A stretch of 9,686 nucleotides of DNA from Alphaproteobacteria bacterium (GTDB taxonomy: Bacteria; Pseudomonadota; Alphaproteobacteria; SMXP01), in NCBI GenBank assembly GCA_004356335.1, contig SMXP01000151.1, forward strand, positions 1 to 9,686. Direction: 5' to 3'. This document shows positions 1 through 6,767 of the stretch, piece by piece. Both the position numbers and the translations under genes were made by a program. The first letter of the stretch is position 1. Each line of letters begins with the position of its first letter. Under the pieces are notes generated by a model that ran no database searches, had not been told where the DNA came from, and saw only the letters and a list, made by a program, of their open reading frames with translations.

Positions 1-200
1 ACTCGCATCAGCCAGTGCGACGGAGAGAGCGGAAACAACAACGTTTCAAATCACCGGGTTCTGCCCAACGCTTCCTGAACATCCAATCCGCCGTATACAA
101 CACCTTCTACGTCCAGCGCCATTTACTCAACAGACTCACGTTCAAGCGACTTCGCGCCGACGCGTTCAATGTATGGGAAAGCGCGAGCGTGGCAACCTGA
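1..200 (+). CDS. IS6-family transposase, C-terminal part (runs off the left edge)
   Basis: The reading frame is already open at base 3 and ends in TGA at 198-200, so this is the tail of a gene that starts outside the window. Reading from base 3 gives SHQPVRRRERK, then a stretch containing FKSPGSAQRFL and VYNTFYVQRHL. These are the hallmark C-terminal motifs of IS6/IS26-type DDE transposases (N-S-H-Q-P, R-R-R-E-R, S-x-x-x-A-Q-R-F-L, N-x-F-x-x-x-R-H). The GTG at 15-17 is internal and is not a real start. The catalytic Asp residues would lie upstream, so it is impossible to say whether the element is intact. It marks the left boundary of the metabolic block. The family assignment rests on remembered motif similarity and is fairly secure. 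Confidence 0.82.
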   Translation, partial: SHQPVRRRERKQQRFKSPGSAQRFLNIQSAVYNTFYVQRHLLNRLTFKRLRADAFNVWESASVAT

Positions 201-235
201 AAAGGAATCAATGCGGTCCCTTATGGGCACCCCGA

Positions 236-251
236 TTAACGTGACAACGCC
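236..251. mobile_element. Probable right terminal inverted repeat of the IS6-type element
   Basis: About 50 bases after the transposase stop, the minus strand reads GGCGTTGTCACGTTAA. This resembles the GGxxxTGTTGCA-like ends of IS6-family elements. IS6 elements usually end close behind the transposase stop, so the position fits. The matching left end is outside the window, so the boundary is inferred and could be off by several bases. Confidence 0.45.
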
Positions 252-290
252 ATTATACCAAGCATAGAACGTCTATCTGGGAATGCACAA

Positions 291-319
291 TTGAGGACAG
301 ATCCTGTAATATTTATAAT
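291..319 (+). promoter_or_regulatory. Sigma-70-type promoter of the regulator/ComA-like/TTT operon
   Basis: A TTGAGG hexamer at 291-296 (4 of 6 matches to TTGACA) is followed, after exactly 17 bases, by a perfect TATAAT at 314-319 in a locally AT-rich stretch. This predicts transcription from about 326 and a leader of roughly 50 bases before the ATG at 379. It lies between the inferred IS end and the first gene of the plus-strand operon, and is the best promoter candidate there. A second TTGACA at 321-326 has no convincing -10 at proper spacing. Confidence 0.6.
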
Positions 320-340
320 GTTGACATTTTTAATGACATT
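317..340. promoter_or_regulatory. Candidate operator: two adjacent palindromes overlapping the -10 and start site
   Basis: AATGTTGACATT (317-328, half sites AATGT/ACATT around TG) and AATGACATT (332-340, AATG/CATT around A) lie side by side. They also share the direct repeat TGACATT (322-328 and 334-340). FCD-type GntR regulators commonly bind short palindromes with GT...AC half sites, and many repress their own operon from sites over the promoter. The sequence symmetry is directly visible. Binding by the regulator encoded at 379-1137 is inferred. Confidence 0.42.
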
Positions 341-378
341 GCGCAGGCTCATTATTCCAAATCACGGATGGGCATGGG

Positions 379-1137
379 ATGGCAGACCCTAATCTAACCG
401 ACGATGATGACCCTCTGGCCGAAATTCACGCGGTCCGGAGTGAGACCTTGGGCACTTTGGCTTTGCGCCAAATTCGCCGCATGATTTTGAGCGGGGAATT
501 GCGTCCCGGTGATAAGGTCAACGAAGTTAGCATTTCCAAGATCTTGGGTGTGAGCCGGGGGCCCGTCCGCGAAGCCTGCCGCCAGTTGGTGCAGGCCGGC
601 CTTCTCGAGGCACAGGTTCAGCGTGGTACCTTTGTCAAAAAGATCTCCTTCGAAGAGGTTGAAGTTCTCTATGAAATTCGGATTGCGCTTTACGGACTAG
701 CCGGCCGGCTTCTGGCGCCGCGGATCGGCGACGCCGAAATTGCCGGACTGGAAGACATCATCGCCAGGATAGAAGAGGCCTACCAGTCGGGTCGTATGGC
801 GGCCCATTATCCGTTGAGCTCCGAAATGCACGAGTGCCTGCTCGATGCAGCCGGCAATCAAAAGTTAAAAGAAGCCTTTTTCGACTGTTGGCACCAAGTT
901 CGGCTGTTTCGGCTGGGGCAGTTGCCGCGGGATAACAGTTTTTCCGAGATGGCGACGAAAATGTTTCGTGAAGCTTTGGACGGGCGAAAAGCCACGCTTG
1001 AGGCCATAAGGTCACGCGATCCAGAAATCATTGGCAAGGCGATGAAGGACCTTGCCTCGGCATCATGGGAGCGGACGCGGCGTTATTATTTATTGGCTCA
1101 AGAAAACACAGACTATCTTCAAGATCAAACTGCTTAA
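379..1137 (+). CDS. GntR-family transcriptional regulator, FCD (FadR-like) type
   Basis: DNA-binding regulator, probably ligand-controlled, and likely the local switch for this operon. Residues about 24-88 form the GntR winged helix: IRRMILSGELRPGDKV leads into the helix-turn-helix with SRGPVREA at 59-66, then GLLE and the wing QRGTFVKK. Residues about 95-235 look like the all-helical FCD ligand domain (EVLYEIRIALYGLAGRL, then MHECLLDAAGN). The length of 252 residues is slightly above typical because of an acidic N-terminal extension (DDDDP). In FCD domains that bind a metal, C-terminal histidines are usual; here the corresponding stretches read DGRKATLEAI and MKDLASA, so those ligands seem to be missing. 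ATG 379 is the only in-frame start; nearby ATGs at 368 and 374 are out of frame. The Shine-Dalgarno is poor. The next gene begins 28 bases after the stop, which supports co-transcription. The inducer cannot be told from sequence. Confidence 0.9.
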   Translation: MADPNLTDDDDPLAEIHAVRSETLGTLALRQIRRMILSGELRPGDKVNEVSISKILGVSRGPVREACRQLVQAGLLEAQVQRGTFVKKISFEEVEVLYEIRIALYGLAGRLLAPRIGDAEIAGLEDIIARIEEAYQSGRMAAHYPLSSEMHECLLDAAGNQKLKEAFFDCWHQVRLFRLGQLPRDNSFSEMATKMFREALDGRKATLEAIRSRDPEIIGKAMKDLASASWERTRRYYLLAQENTDYLQDQTA

Positions 1138-1165
1138 GACGGTCAACTAGGGACGGAGTATTTAG

Positions 1166-1948
1166 ATGGTCGAATATACCTGGGGTTTTATCGATTTACC
1201 GGAGCGCGAGGGAAAACCTCGAAAAGCCGGTATGAGCATGGTTCACGATCCAGGCTACAGTGTGAGCCAGTTTGAAACATTCATCGAGCCTGTCGAGCCA
1301 TTCCTGGATTACATAAAATTCAGGAGCCTCAATCCCAGGCTTTATCCCGAAACCCAATACTTTGAAAAAATTGAGATTTGCAAGCGCAATAACATCAAGG
1401 TGATTTTGGGCGGTAACGTCGGCGAAATGGCGTGGTACCAGGGTAAATGGGAAACCCTTTGCGACTATTGCAAAAAACATGGCTGGGACACTTTCGAAGT
1501 TTCGGCCACCTATGCGCCTCTGACGATGGAAGAAAAGGACCGAATGATAAAGCACTGCCTCGGAATGGGGTTTGAAGTGATTTATGAATGGGGCCTGAAA
1601 CATCCCGAACAGCCGTTGGACCCGAATGTCGCCGCCGACGAAATCAACCATTTTCTGGATTTAGGCGTTCGCCTTGTCATCCTTGAGGAAGGCGAAATTG
1701 ATCTTTTGATCGGCAAGGATGGGAGCGGCGCTTATGCCGATAGGCTGGCCGACCTATTCGATAAAGTTGGGATCGGCAACGTCATGGTGGAGGCCACCGA
1801 GATGGGACAGTTGGCGTGGCTTCTGAAGACGTTCGGCCCCAATGTTTGTATCGGAAACCTTTCGTTCGAACAGCTCACCAACATCGAACCTCTACGCAAT
1901 GGGATCGGCAGACTGGTCGATTTCAAGGCTTATGACAAATACCGGTAA
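1166..1948 (+). CDS. ComA-like (phosphosulfolactate synthase family) TIM-barrel protein
   Basis: Cytosolic protein of 260 residues, the usual size for the ComA family. Archaeal ComA adds sulfite to phosphoenolpyruvate to give phosphosulfolactate in coenzyme M synthesis. Family landmarks in order: GMSMVHDPG near 22-30, DYIKF with Lys51 followed by LYPE, GGN at 82-84, YEWG with Glu141 (SEVG in relatives), VILEEGE at 171-177, VEAT at 208-211, then FGPNV and GNLS, and IEPLRNGI near the end. It is divergent: the family tail LRxGLRxDT is replaced by LRNGIGRLVDF, and the IIEARESG element reads VILEEGE. A good ribosome binding site (GGACGGAG, 1151-1158) sits 7 bases before the ATG. It lies between a GntR regulator and a TTT transporter, so it probably acts on what that transporter brings in, perhaps a three-carbon sulfonate or related carboxylate. 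Family membership is fairly sure; substrate and direction of reaction are unknown. No ComB, ComC or SuyAB gene is nearby. Confidence 0.75.
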   Translation: MVEYTWGFIDLPEREGKPRKAGMSMVHDPGYSVSQFETFIEPVEPFLDYIKFRSLNPRLYPETQYFEKIEICKRNNIKVILGGNVGEMAWYQGKWETLCDYCKKHGWDTFEVSATYAPLTMEEKDRMIKHCLGMGFEVIYEWGLKHPEQPLDPNVAADEINHFLDLGVRLVILEEGEIDLLIGKDGSGAYADRLADLFDKVGIGNVMVEATEMGQLAWLLKTFGPNVCIGNLSFEQLTNIEPLRNGIGRLVDFKAYDKYR

Positions 1949-1949
1949 G

Positions 1950-1970
1950 ACAATTTTGACGGAAAATTGT
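1950..1970 (+). repeat. Perfect 8-bp inverted repeat after the ComA-like gene
   Basis: ACAATTTT (1950-1957), a 5-base loop GACGG, then AAAATTGT (1963-1970). It begins one base after the stop codon of the preceding gene. The AT-rich stem and the lack of a following T-run argue against a normal terminator. It could be an mRNA-processing hairpin or a protein-binding palindrome. The role is unknown. Confidence 0.5.
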
Positions 1971-1992
1971 GGTGTGCTGCACCTAAACAGAG

Positions 1993-2008
1993 AGACCAAG
2001 GGAGGTCT
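1993..2008 (+). promoter_or_regulatory. Ribosome binding site of the TctC-type gene within a small hairpin
   Basis: AAGGGAGG at 1998-2005 is a strong Shine-Dalgarno placed 6 bases before the ATG at 2012, and it decides that start. AGACC (1993-1997) and GGTCT (2004-2008) can pair and leave AAGGGA in the loop. The SD core is therefore displayed in a loop with its last two G residues in the stem. Whether this five-pair stem forms in vivo or matters for translation is uncertain. Confidence 0.5.
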
Positions 2009-2011
2009 AAA

Positions 2012-3118
2012 ATGACTAGACAAGCTTCGATAAAATCATGTGCCATGGTTGCTGCCGGTTTGGTAGCGACATTGTTAATCGCCCCGGCTCCGGCGGTTGC
2101 CGAAGTTAATTTCGCGGGCAAGAAAATTCAGATTGTTGTGCCGGCTAAAGAAGGTGGGGGACTTGACCGGTACGCCCGCTTGTTGGCGCCGTTTTTCCAA
2201 AAATACCTGCCCGGCAACCCAACCGTATTGGTCTTCAACAAGCCGGGCGGCGGTACGGTAAAAGGATCCAACTGGTTTCAAAGAAAAGCCAAACCCGATG
2301 GATTGATCGCCATGGGCGTAACCACGTCCGTGCATACATCGTTCGTGTTTGGCGGCAAAAAGGTCAAGTATGACGAACTCGGCTGGCGATCTGTTATCAT
2401 CTCGCCTTTGGGAACCGTGTTTTACGCCCGTACGGATACCGGCGTCAAAGGCAAGGACCCGGTCGCCGACGTGAAAGTCCTCCAGGCCGGCAAGTGGATC
2501 ACATCGGGAAAAACACCCAACTCGGCAGAACTGAGGATGTTCCTTGCCCTGGAAATGTTGGGCATCAAAAACGTAAAACCCGTATTCGGTATATCGACGG
2601 TAAAACGCCGCCAAGCCATTATTCGCGGAGAAATGCAAATTGGCATTGATTCCGCGGGAGCCTATATCGGCAAAGTGACGCGCTACGTTAAAAAGGGTTT
2701 GATCGTTCCCTGGATGACGCTTGGTTTTATAGAGCCTAGCGGAAAAATCGTACGCGATCCCTTGTTTCCGAAACTGCCGTCCTTCCCGGAAGTGTACCAA
2801 GCGGTTCACGGAAAGGCGCCATCGGGCAGGGACTGGCAGATGTTAAAGCACCTGTTCAATATGGGCGTTATGGCGTCGAAGGGGATCATGCTGCCAAAAG
2901 GGACGCCCGATGACGTCCTTGCGGCATGGATCAATGCCGCCAAAAAGGCGGTCAAGGATCCTGAACTGTTGAAACTCGCCAAGCGTGATATGGGCGGTTA
3001 TCCCCACTCTTTCGGCGCCGAAGCCGATAAAGTTAAGGTCGATGCCGTCGGCGTTACGCCGGAATCCAAGGCGTGGATGAGAAACTGGATCGACAACGTC
3101 CTTAAGAAAAAATCGTAG
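2012..3118 (+). CDS. TctC-family periplasmic binding protein of a tripartite tricarboxylate transporter
   Basis: Extracytoplasmic solute receptor of 368 residues, which would capture a carboxylate-type ligand and hand it to the membrane protein encoded next. ATG 2012 is chosen over the longer in-frame alternative at 1967 because it follows a strong AAGGGAGG and opens a clean Sec signal peptide. That peptide has MTRQASIKS as the basic end, a hydrophobic core MVAAGLVATLLIAP, and a likely cut after AVA at residue 30. The mature start FAGKKIQIVVPAKEGGGLD matches the TctC/Bug opening, where a VP-x-x-x-GGG-x-D loop contacts the ligand carboxylate. NKPGGG and KPDG are further family marks. It is about 40 residues longer than typical TctC proteins, so it belongs to a less studied branch. 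A hairpin follows the stop at 3116-3118. Known TTT ligands include citrate, other di- and tricarboxylates, terephthalate and, from memory, sulfolactate (SlcHFG). The ligand here is not predictable. Confidence 0.88.
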   Translation: MTRQASIKSCAMVAAGLVATLLIAPAPAVAEVNFAGKKIQIVVPAKEGGGLDRYARLLAPFFQKYLPGNPTVLVFNKPGGGTVKGSNWFQRKAKPDGLIAMGVTTSVHTSFVFGGKKVKYDELGWRSVIISPLGTVFYARTDTGVKGKDPVADVKVLQAGKWITSGKTPNSAELRMFLALEMLGIKNVKPVFGISTVKRRQAIIRGEMQIGIDSAGAYIGKVTRYVKKGLIVPWMTLGFIEPSGKIVRDPLFPKLPSFPEVYQAVHGKAPSGRDWQMLKHLFNMGVMASKGIMLPKGTPDDVLAAWINAAKKAVKDPELLKLAKRDMGGYPHSFGAEADKVKVDAVGVTPESKAWMRNWIDNVLKKKS

Positions 3119-3124
3119 GATCAC

Positions 3125-3160
3125 CGGAAGGACCGGGCTCAAAAGGCATCGGTCCTTCCG
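3125..3160 (+). terminator. Strong intercistronic hairpin between binding-protein and permease genes
   Basis: CGGAAGGACCG (3125-3135) and CGGTCCTTCCG (3150-3160) form a perfect 11-bp stem with a 14-base loop, starting 6 bases after the TctC stop. The following TTCCTTCACATT is only weakly T-rich, so full termination is unlikely. A partial terminator or 3'-end mRNA stabiliser fits better. Many binding-protein transport operons use such a structure to make the receptor in excess over the permease. Confidence 0.65.
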
Positions 3161-3188
3161 TTCCTTCACATTATAGAAAATTTTCCTA

Positions 3189-5162
3189 ATGGAAGATGCG
3201 GTTCTCAGTGCGATTGTGACCCTTCTCAGTCCGTCGCATCTGGCGTTTCTGTCGCTGGGAGTCGTTCTGGGACTTGTCGTCGGTATCCTGCCGGGGCTCG
3301 GCGGTACGGCGGGATTGGCATTGGTTCTACCGTTTGTCTTTGGAATGGAAGCGTCCCACGCCATCGCGGTGATGATCGGGCTGCAATCGGTCACCGCCAC
3401 ATCCGATACGTTTCCTGCCGTCCTCATGGGAATACCGGGCACATCCGGATCGCAAGCCACCGTGATGGACGGCTTCCCCATGTCGAAGCGGGGCGAGGGT
3501 GCCCGAGCCCTTAGCGCCGCATTCACATCGTCGCTGTTCGGCGGATTGTTCGGCGCGGCGGTGCTCTCCGTTGCCATATTCTTCGCCGAGCCGCTGATCA
3601 TGGCCATCGGATTGAGCGAGCAACTCATGCTGGTGGTTCTTGCACTGGCGATGGTTGGCACCTTGACTGGGATCAGTCCGGCAAAAGGGATGGCGGCATG
3701 CTGCATCGGATTGATGATCGGCGCCTTTGGATCGGCTCCCGGTACGGGTGAGGTCCGGCTGACGTTTGATACGGAATACCTTCTCGATCCGGTCCAGATC
3801 GTGATCATGGGTCTTGCCATGTTCGCTATTCCGGAAATCATTGAACTAGTGAGGCGCGGCAAAACCATCTCAGAGACGGGAAAACTTGGCTCCGGCTGGC
3901 TCATCGGCATGCGCGATTGGGCCAGGAATTGGGGTCTGTCTCTGCGCTGCGCCGCCATCGGATGCCTGGTTGGAGCCCTGCCCGGGCTCGGCGGTACGGT
4001 GATCGACTGGATTGCCTATAGCCACGCCATTCAAACCACGTCAAACCGGGAAAGCTATGGAACCGGAGACGTTCGCGGCGTCATTGCACCCGAATCCGCC
4101 AACAACGCAAAAGAAGGTGGTGCACTCATCCCAACAATTTTGTTCGGCATCCCCGGTTCGGGAGGCATGGCCATCCTGTTGGGCGGATTTATCCTGGTCG
4201 GCATCGAACCGGGATTCGAAATGATTACGACGCAACTCGATCTTGTCTATATCATGATCTGGTCCATCGCCATCGCCAATATTGCCGGCGCCGGCACCTG
4301 CCTTATTCTTGCCCCGCAGATCGCAAAACTGACGACGATCCGCTACGCGCTGTTGGCGCCGTTCATGCTGGGACTGATATTTTTTGCGGCCTTTCAAGCG
4401 ACCCGCGACTGGGGAGATTTAATTGCCTTGTTGGCGCTGGGCACCTTGGGCGTCTATATGAAGCGCTTTGGGTGGCCCCGGCCGGCGCTGCTGATTGGTT
4501 TCGTGCTCGCCGGTAAGGTTGAAAGCTCCATCAACGAAACCGTCAGCATTTACGGCTTTTCCTTTCTTCAGCGCCCGATCGTGATTGCTCTTCTTATCCT
4601 GACGATTATCGCCGTCGTGGCGGCTCTCCGGCTGAAGCCGTCGCAGCCGAAACTTACCGAAGACGGTGTGCACACAAACCGGGATCGCACGCCGCAGGTC
4701 GTTTTCTTTTTTGCCGTCGTCGGGTTTGCTTTGCTTATCTTATGGGATTCATTACAGCATGATTTCCAGACGGCACTCTTCCCGCGGGTCGTTGCCACCA
4801 TAGGGTTGTTCTTCATGGCGCCCGTCGGCTTTCATCTTCTCACTAAAACAAATCCGCATACGGTGTTTTACGATTCCAAATGGACGGAAGAAAATGTAGC
4901 CGCCGAGCACGGAACAAACGAGTACTATCTCGGATGGCTGGTCGCCATGTTGGGCGTTTCGGCGCTGGTCGGTTTCGTTCTTGGAATAGCTATTTTTATC
5001 TATGCGTTTATGCGGCTGCGGGCGCGATCCTCCCATATGTATTGTACGATTGGCGCCGTTTCATTCGTGCTGTTCCTAGGGGTGCTCTCACATTTCCTGG
5101 TTCTGCAATATCCGCTTGGGTTTTTGCAGGACTATGTCGACCTGCCGTGGCCGCTCCAATAG
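3189..5162 (+). CDS. Fused TctA-TctB permease of a tripartite tricarboxylate transporter
   Basis: Inner-membrane permease of 657 residues that should move the solute delivered by the TctC-type protein encoded just upstream, driven by an ion gradient. Residues 1 to about 480 are TctA: many hydrophobic helices and two copies of the PGLGGT motif (35-40 and 265-270), the mark of its internal duplication. The two DNA copies of that motif (3288-3309 and 3978-3999) differ at one base in 22. IPGTSGSQATVMDGFPMS and GIPGSGGMAILLGGF are other TctA signatures. After a polar linker (about 482-502), residues 503-657 resemble TctB: a helix, then TALFPRVVATIG, and two or three more helices. TctA (about 500 residues) and TctB (about 150) are normally separate, so this supplies both in one chain and no separate tctB is needed. 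There is no clear Shine-Dalgarno before ATG 3189, suggesting weak initiation. The sulfatase gene converges from the other side, about 150 bases away. Confidence 0.88.
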   Translation: MEDAVLSAIVTLLSPSHLAFLSLGVVLGLVVGILPGLGGTAGLALVLPFVFGMEASHAIAVMIGLQSVTATSDTFPAVLMGIPGTSGSQATVMDGFPMSKRGEGARALSAAFTSSLFGGLFGAAVLSVAIFFAEPLIMAIGLSEQLMLVVLALAMVGTLTGISPAKGMAACCIGLMIGAFGSAPGTGEVRLTFDTEYLLDPVQIVIMGLAMFAIPEIIELVRRGKTISETGKLGSGWLIGMRDWARNWGLSLRCAAIGCLVGALPGLGGTVIDWIAYSHAIQTTSNRESYGTGDVRGVIAPESANNAKEGGALIPTILFGIPGSGGMAILLGGFILVGIEPGFEMITTQLDLVYIMIWSIAIANIAGAGTCLILAPQIAKLTTIRYALLAPFMLGLIFFAAFQATRDWGDLIALLALGTLGVYMKRFGWPRPALLIGFVLAGKVESSINETVSIYGFSFLQRPIVIALLILTIIAVVAALRLKPSQPKLTEDGVHTNRDRTPQVVFFFAVVGFALLILWDSLQHDFQTALFPRVVATIGLFFMAPVGFHLLTKTNPHTVFYDSKWTEENVAAEHGTNEYYLGWLVAMLGVSALVGFVLGIAIFIYAFMRLRARSSHMYCTIGAVSFVLFLGVLSHFLVLQYPLGFLQDYVDLPWPLQ

Positions 5163-5312
5163 ATTCCGATCGATGAAGATATGAAACGGGTGGGAAGCAG
5201 AAGTCAGAGCCCGCCACCTTTGGTGTCTGCCTTTCTATTGAAAATGAGTGAAATCGACGACGCGGACGCCGCTGGGGGGGGCGGATGATGGCGGCTGTGG
5301 GTTCGTTCCTTC

Positions 5313-6767
5313 TCAACCGGCGTTGTCGAAATCCGGCTCCTCGCCGGGCGCCGGGGTGGCGCCGAAGCCGCCGCGCTCGACGACTGCGTTGCGCCCGCCG
5401 TTTTGTTCGACGATGGCGGCCTGGTCAGCCTTGGCTTGGCGGTCCACCGTTTCCGGGTCGCAGATGGCGCGCAGTTCGGCTTCCAGCTCCCGGCGCACTT
5501 CCGCGTGGCCCGGATGGACGCCCAGATCACGGCGTTCCCCGGGATCGTCACGGAGATTATAGAGTTGCGGCGCCAGGCCGACGTAATGGATGTACTTCCA
5601 GCGACCACGCCGGATCATAAAGGCGCCGGTGCAGGCGCCGGCGGCATGGTACTCGGAAAACACCACCCGCTCGGGGGCGTCGGGAGCATCGGCGAGATCC
5701 ATCAAGGAACGCCCCGGCCGATCATTATCAGCGGGAACGATCCCCATGCTGTCCAAGACCGTCGGGTAGACGTCGATCAGGCTGACGGGGGTACGGCATT
5801 GGCGGCCACGAGCGATGCCCGGACCGGCCAGGATCGTGGGGACGCCGGCGGCCTCCTCCAGCAGGGTGGACTTCCCCCAGAGCCCTCGTTCGCCGATGTT
5901 GTCACCGTGATCGCTGACGTAGAGGACCCGCGTGGTCTCGGTCAGGCCAGCCGCCTCCAGGGTGTCCAGGATGCGGCCGATGTTGGCGTCGACGAAACTG
6001 ACCAGTGCGTAGTAAGACGCCAACGCGATGCGGGTCCGCTCATCGGTGAAGTTGTCATAGACGAAGCAGCGCCGAAGCTCCGCCATCCAGGGGTGCTCCG
6101 GATCGTCGGCGGCCTTCGTCGGCATGAGGCCGCTGTCGGCGTAGAGGGTATAGAATTCCTCCGGCGCGATGAGCGGGAAGTGCGGCGCCACCTGGGAGAC
6201 GAAGGCCGTCCAGGGTTTTTCCGGCGGCGGTTCGCGGCCGCGAGCGGCGATCCATTCGATCGCGGCTGCGGTGATCTCGCGGTCATAGGCGTTATAACTG
6301 GATTCACCGGGTCCGATGTTCAGGGCAAGATCCCGCACTTTCCAGCGGCGCGGCAGGGGTTCGCGCACGCAGCCCAGAATGTCGCCGACACCGTCCACCA
6401 GGTGCATGGGCAGTTCCTGAAAATCAAAACCCGTCGGGTCCTCGGCATTGCGGTAGTGCAGCTTACCGATGGATCCAACCCTGTTGCCGTTGGCCTGAAG
6501 GGCATGCCCCCAGGACGGCTGATCCCCCTTATAGGGCGTGGCGTTGTCCCAATGGCGGGTGGCGTGACCGTAGCGGCCGGTGGCGAAGGTGGCCCGCGCC
6601 GGCACACAGATGGGAACCGGCGTGTAGGCGTCGGTGAACAGGGTGCCCCGCGCTGCCAAGCGGTCCAGGTTGGGCGTCTTGACCAGCATGTTGCCATAAC
6701 AGCCGAGCACTTTCCGGGTGTGCTCGTCGGACATGAGGATCAGCAGGTTGGCCGGTGTTGCCGTCAT
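5313..6767 (-). CDS. Type I sulfatase (choline-sulfatase/arylsulfatase-like)
   Basis: Hydrolase of 484 residues expected to cleave a sulfate ester into alcohol and inorganic sulfate. The N-terminal NLLILMSDEHT supplies the first metal-binding acid (Asp14). CVPAR at 54-58 is the sulfatase signature C-x-P/A-x-R, where Cys54 would be oxidised to formylglycine by a separate maturase or enzyme not in this window. SDHGD (Asp286, His287) and GLWGKST (metal and sulfate ligands) are in place, so the active site looks complete. The C-terminal stretch RRELEAELRAICDP through GGFGATPAPGE resembles choline-sulfatase relatives. There is no signal peptide, so it is probably cytoplasmic and acts on an imported substrate. 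A longer form from TTG 6836 exists, but ATG 6767 begins directly before the domain and is preferred; neither has a convincing ribosome binding site. It is visibly more G+C-rich than its neighbours, suggesting a different origin. The exact substrate is unknown. Confidence 0.9.
   Translation of the reverse strand: MTATPANLLILMSDEHTRKVLGCYGNMLVKTPNLDRLAARGTLFTDAYTPVPICVPARATFATGRYGHATRHWDNATPYKGDQPSWGHALQANGNRVGSIGKLHYRNAEDPTGFDFQELPMHLVDGVGDILGCVREPLPRRWKVRDLALNIGPGESSYNAYDREITAAAIEWIAARGREPPPEKPWTAFVSQVAPHFPLIAPEEFYTLYADSGLMPTKAADDPEHPWMAELRRCFVYDNFTDERTRIALASYYALVSFVDANIGRILDTLEAAGLTETTRVLYVSDHGDNIGERGLWGKSTLLEEAAGVPTILAGPGIARGRQCRTPVSLIDVYPTVLDSMGIVPADNDRPGRSLMDLADAPDAPERVVFSEYHAAGACTGAFMIRRGRWKYIHYVGLAPQLYNLRDDPGERRDLGVHPGHAEVRRELEAELRAICDPETVDRQAKADQAAIVEQNGGRNAVVERGGFGATPAPGEEPDFDNAG

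Noticed and set aside
321..326. TTGACA as a -35 box for a second promoter
   Set aside because: At 16-18 base spacing there is no TATAAT-like hexamer. The nearest (CATTAT at 350-355) is 23 bases away. It is better explained as part of the palindromic operator.
2075..2809. 244-residue minus-strand frame inside the binding-protein gene
   Set aside because: Shadow of the TctC-type gene; no start signal and no domain.
2843..3958. 371-residue minus-strand frame across the TctC/TctAB junction
   Set aside because: It spans two genes with strong family matches on the other strand and crosses the hairpin region; its composition is low-complexity and shows no motif.
5274..5281. Run of eight G near the sulfatase end, with G-runs also at 6772-6777 and 6904-6910, as phase-variation tracts
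   Set aside because: All three lie outside the coding frames, so slippage would not switch a gene on or off. Chance in a GC-rich stretch or sequencing uncertainty is simpler.
5163..5312. Bidirectional terminator between the convergent permease and sulfatase genes
   Set aside because: Only very short pairings (CACC/GGTG, GCAGA/TCTGC) are visible, and none is followed by a convincing T-run on either strand.
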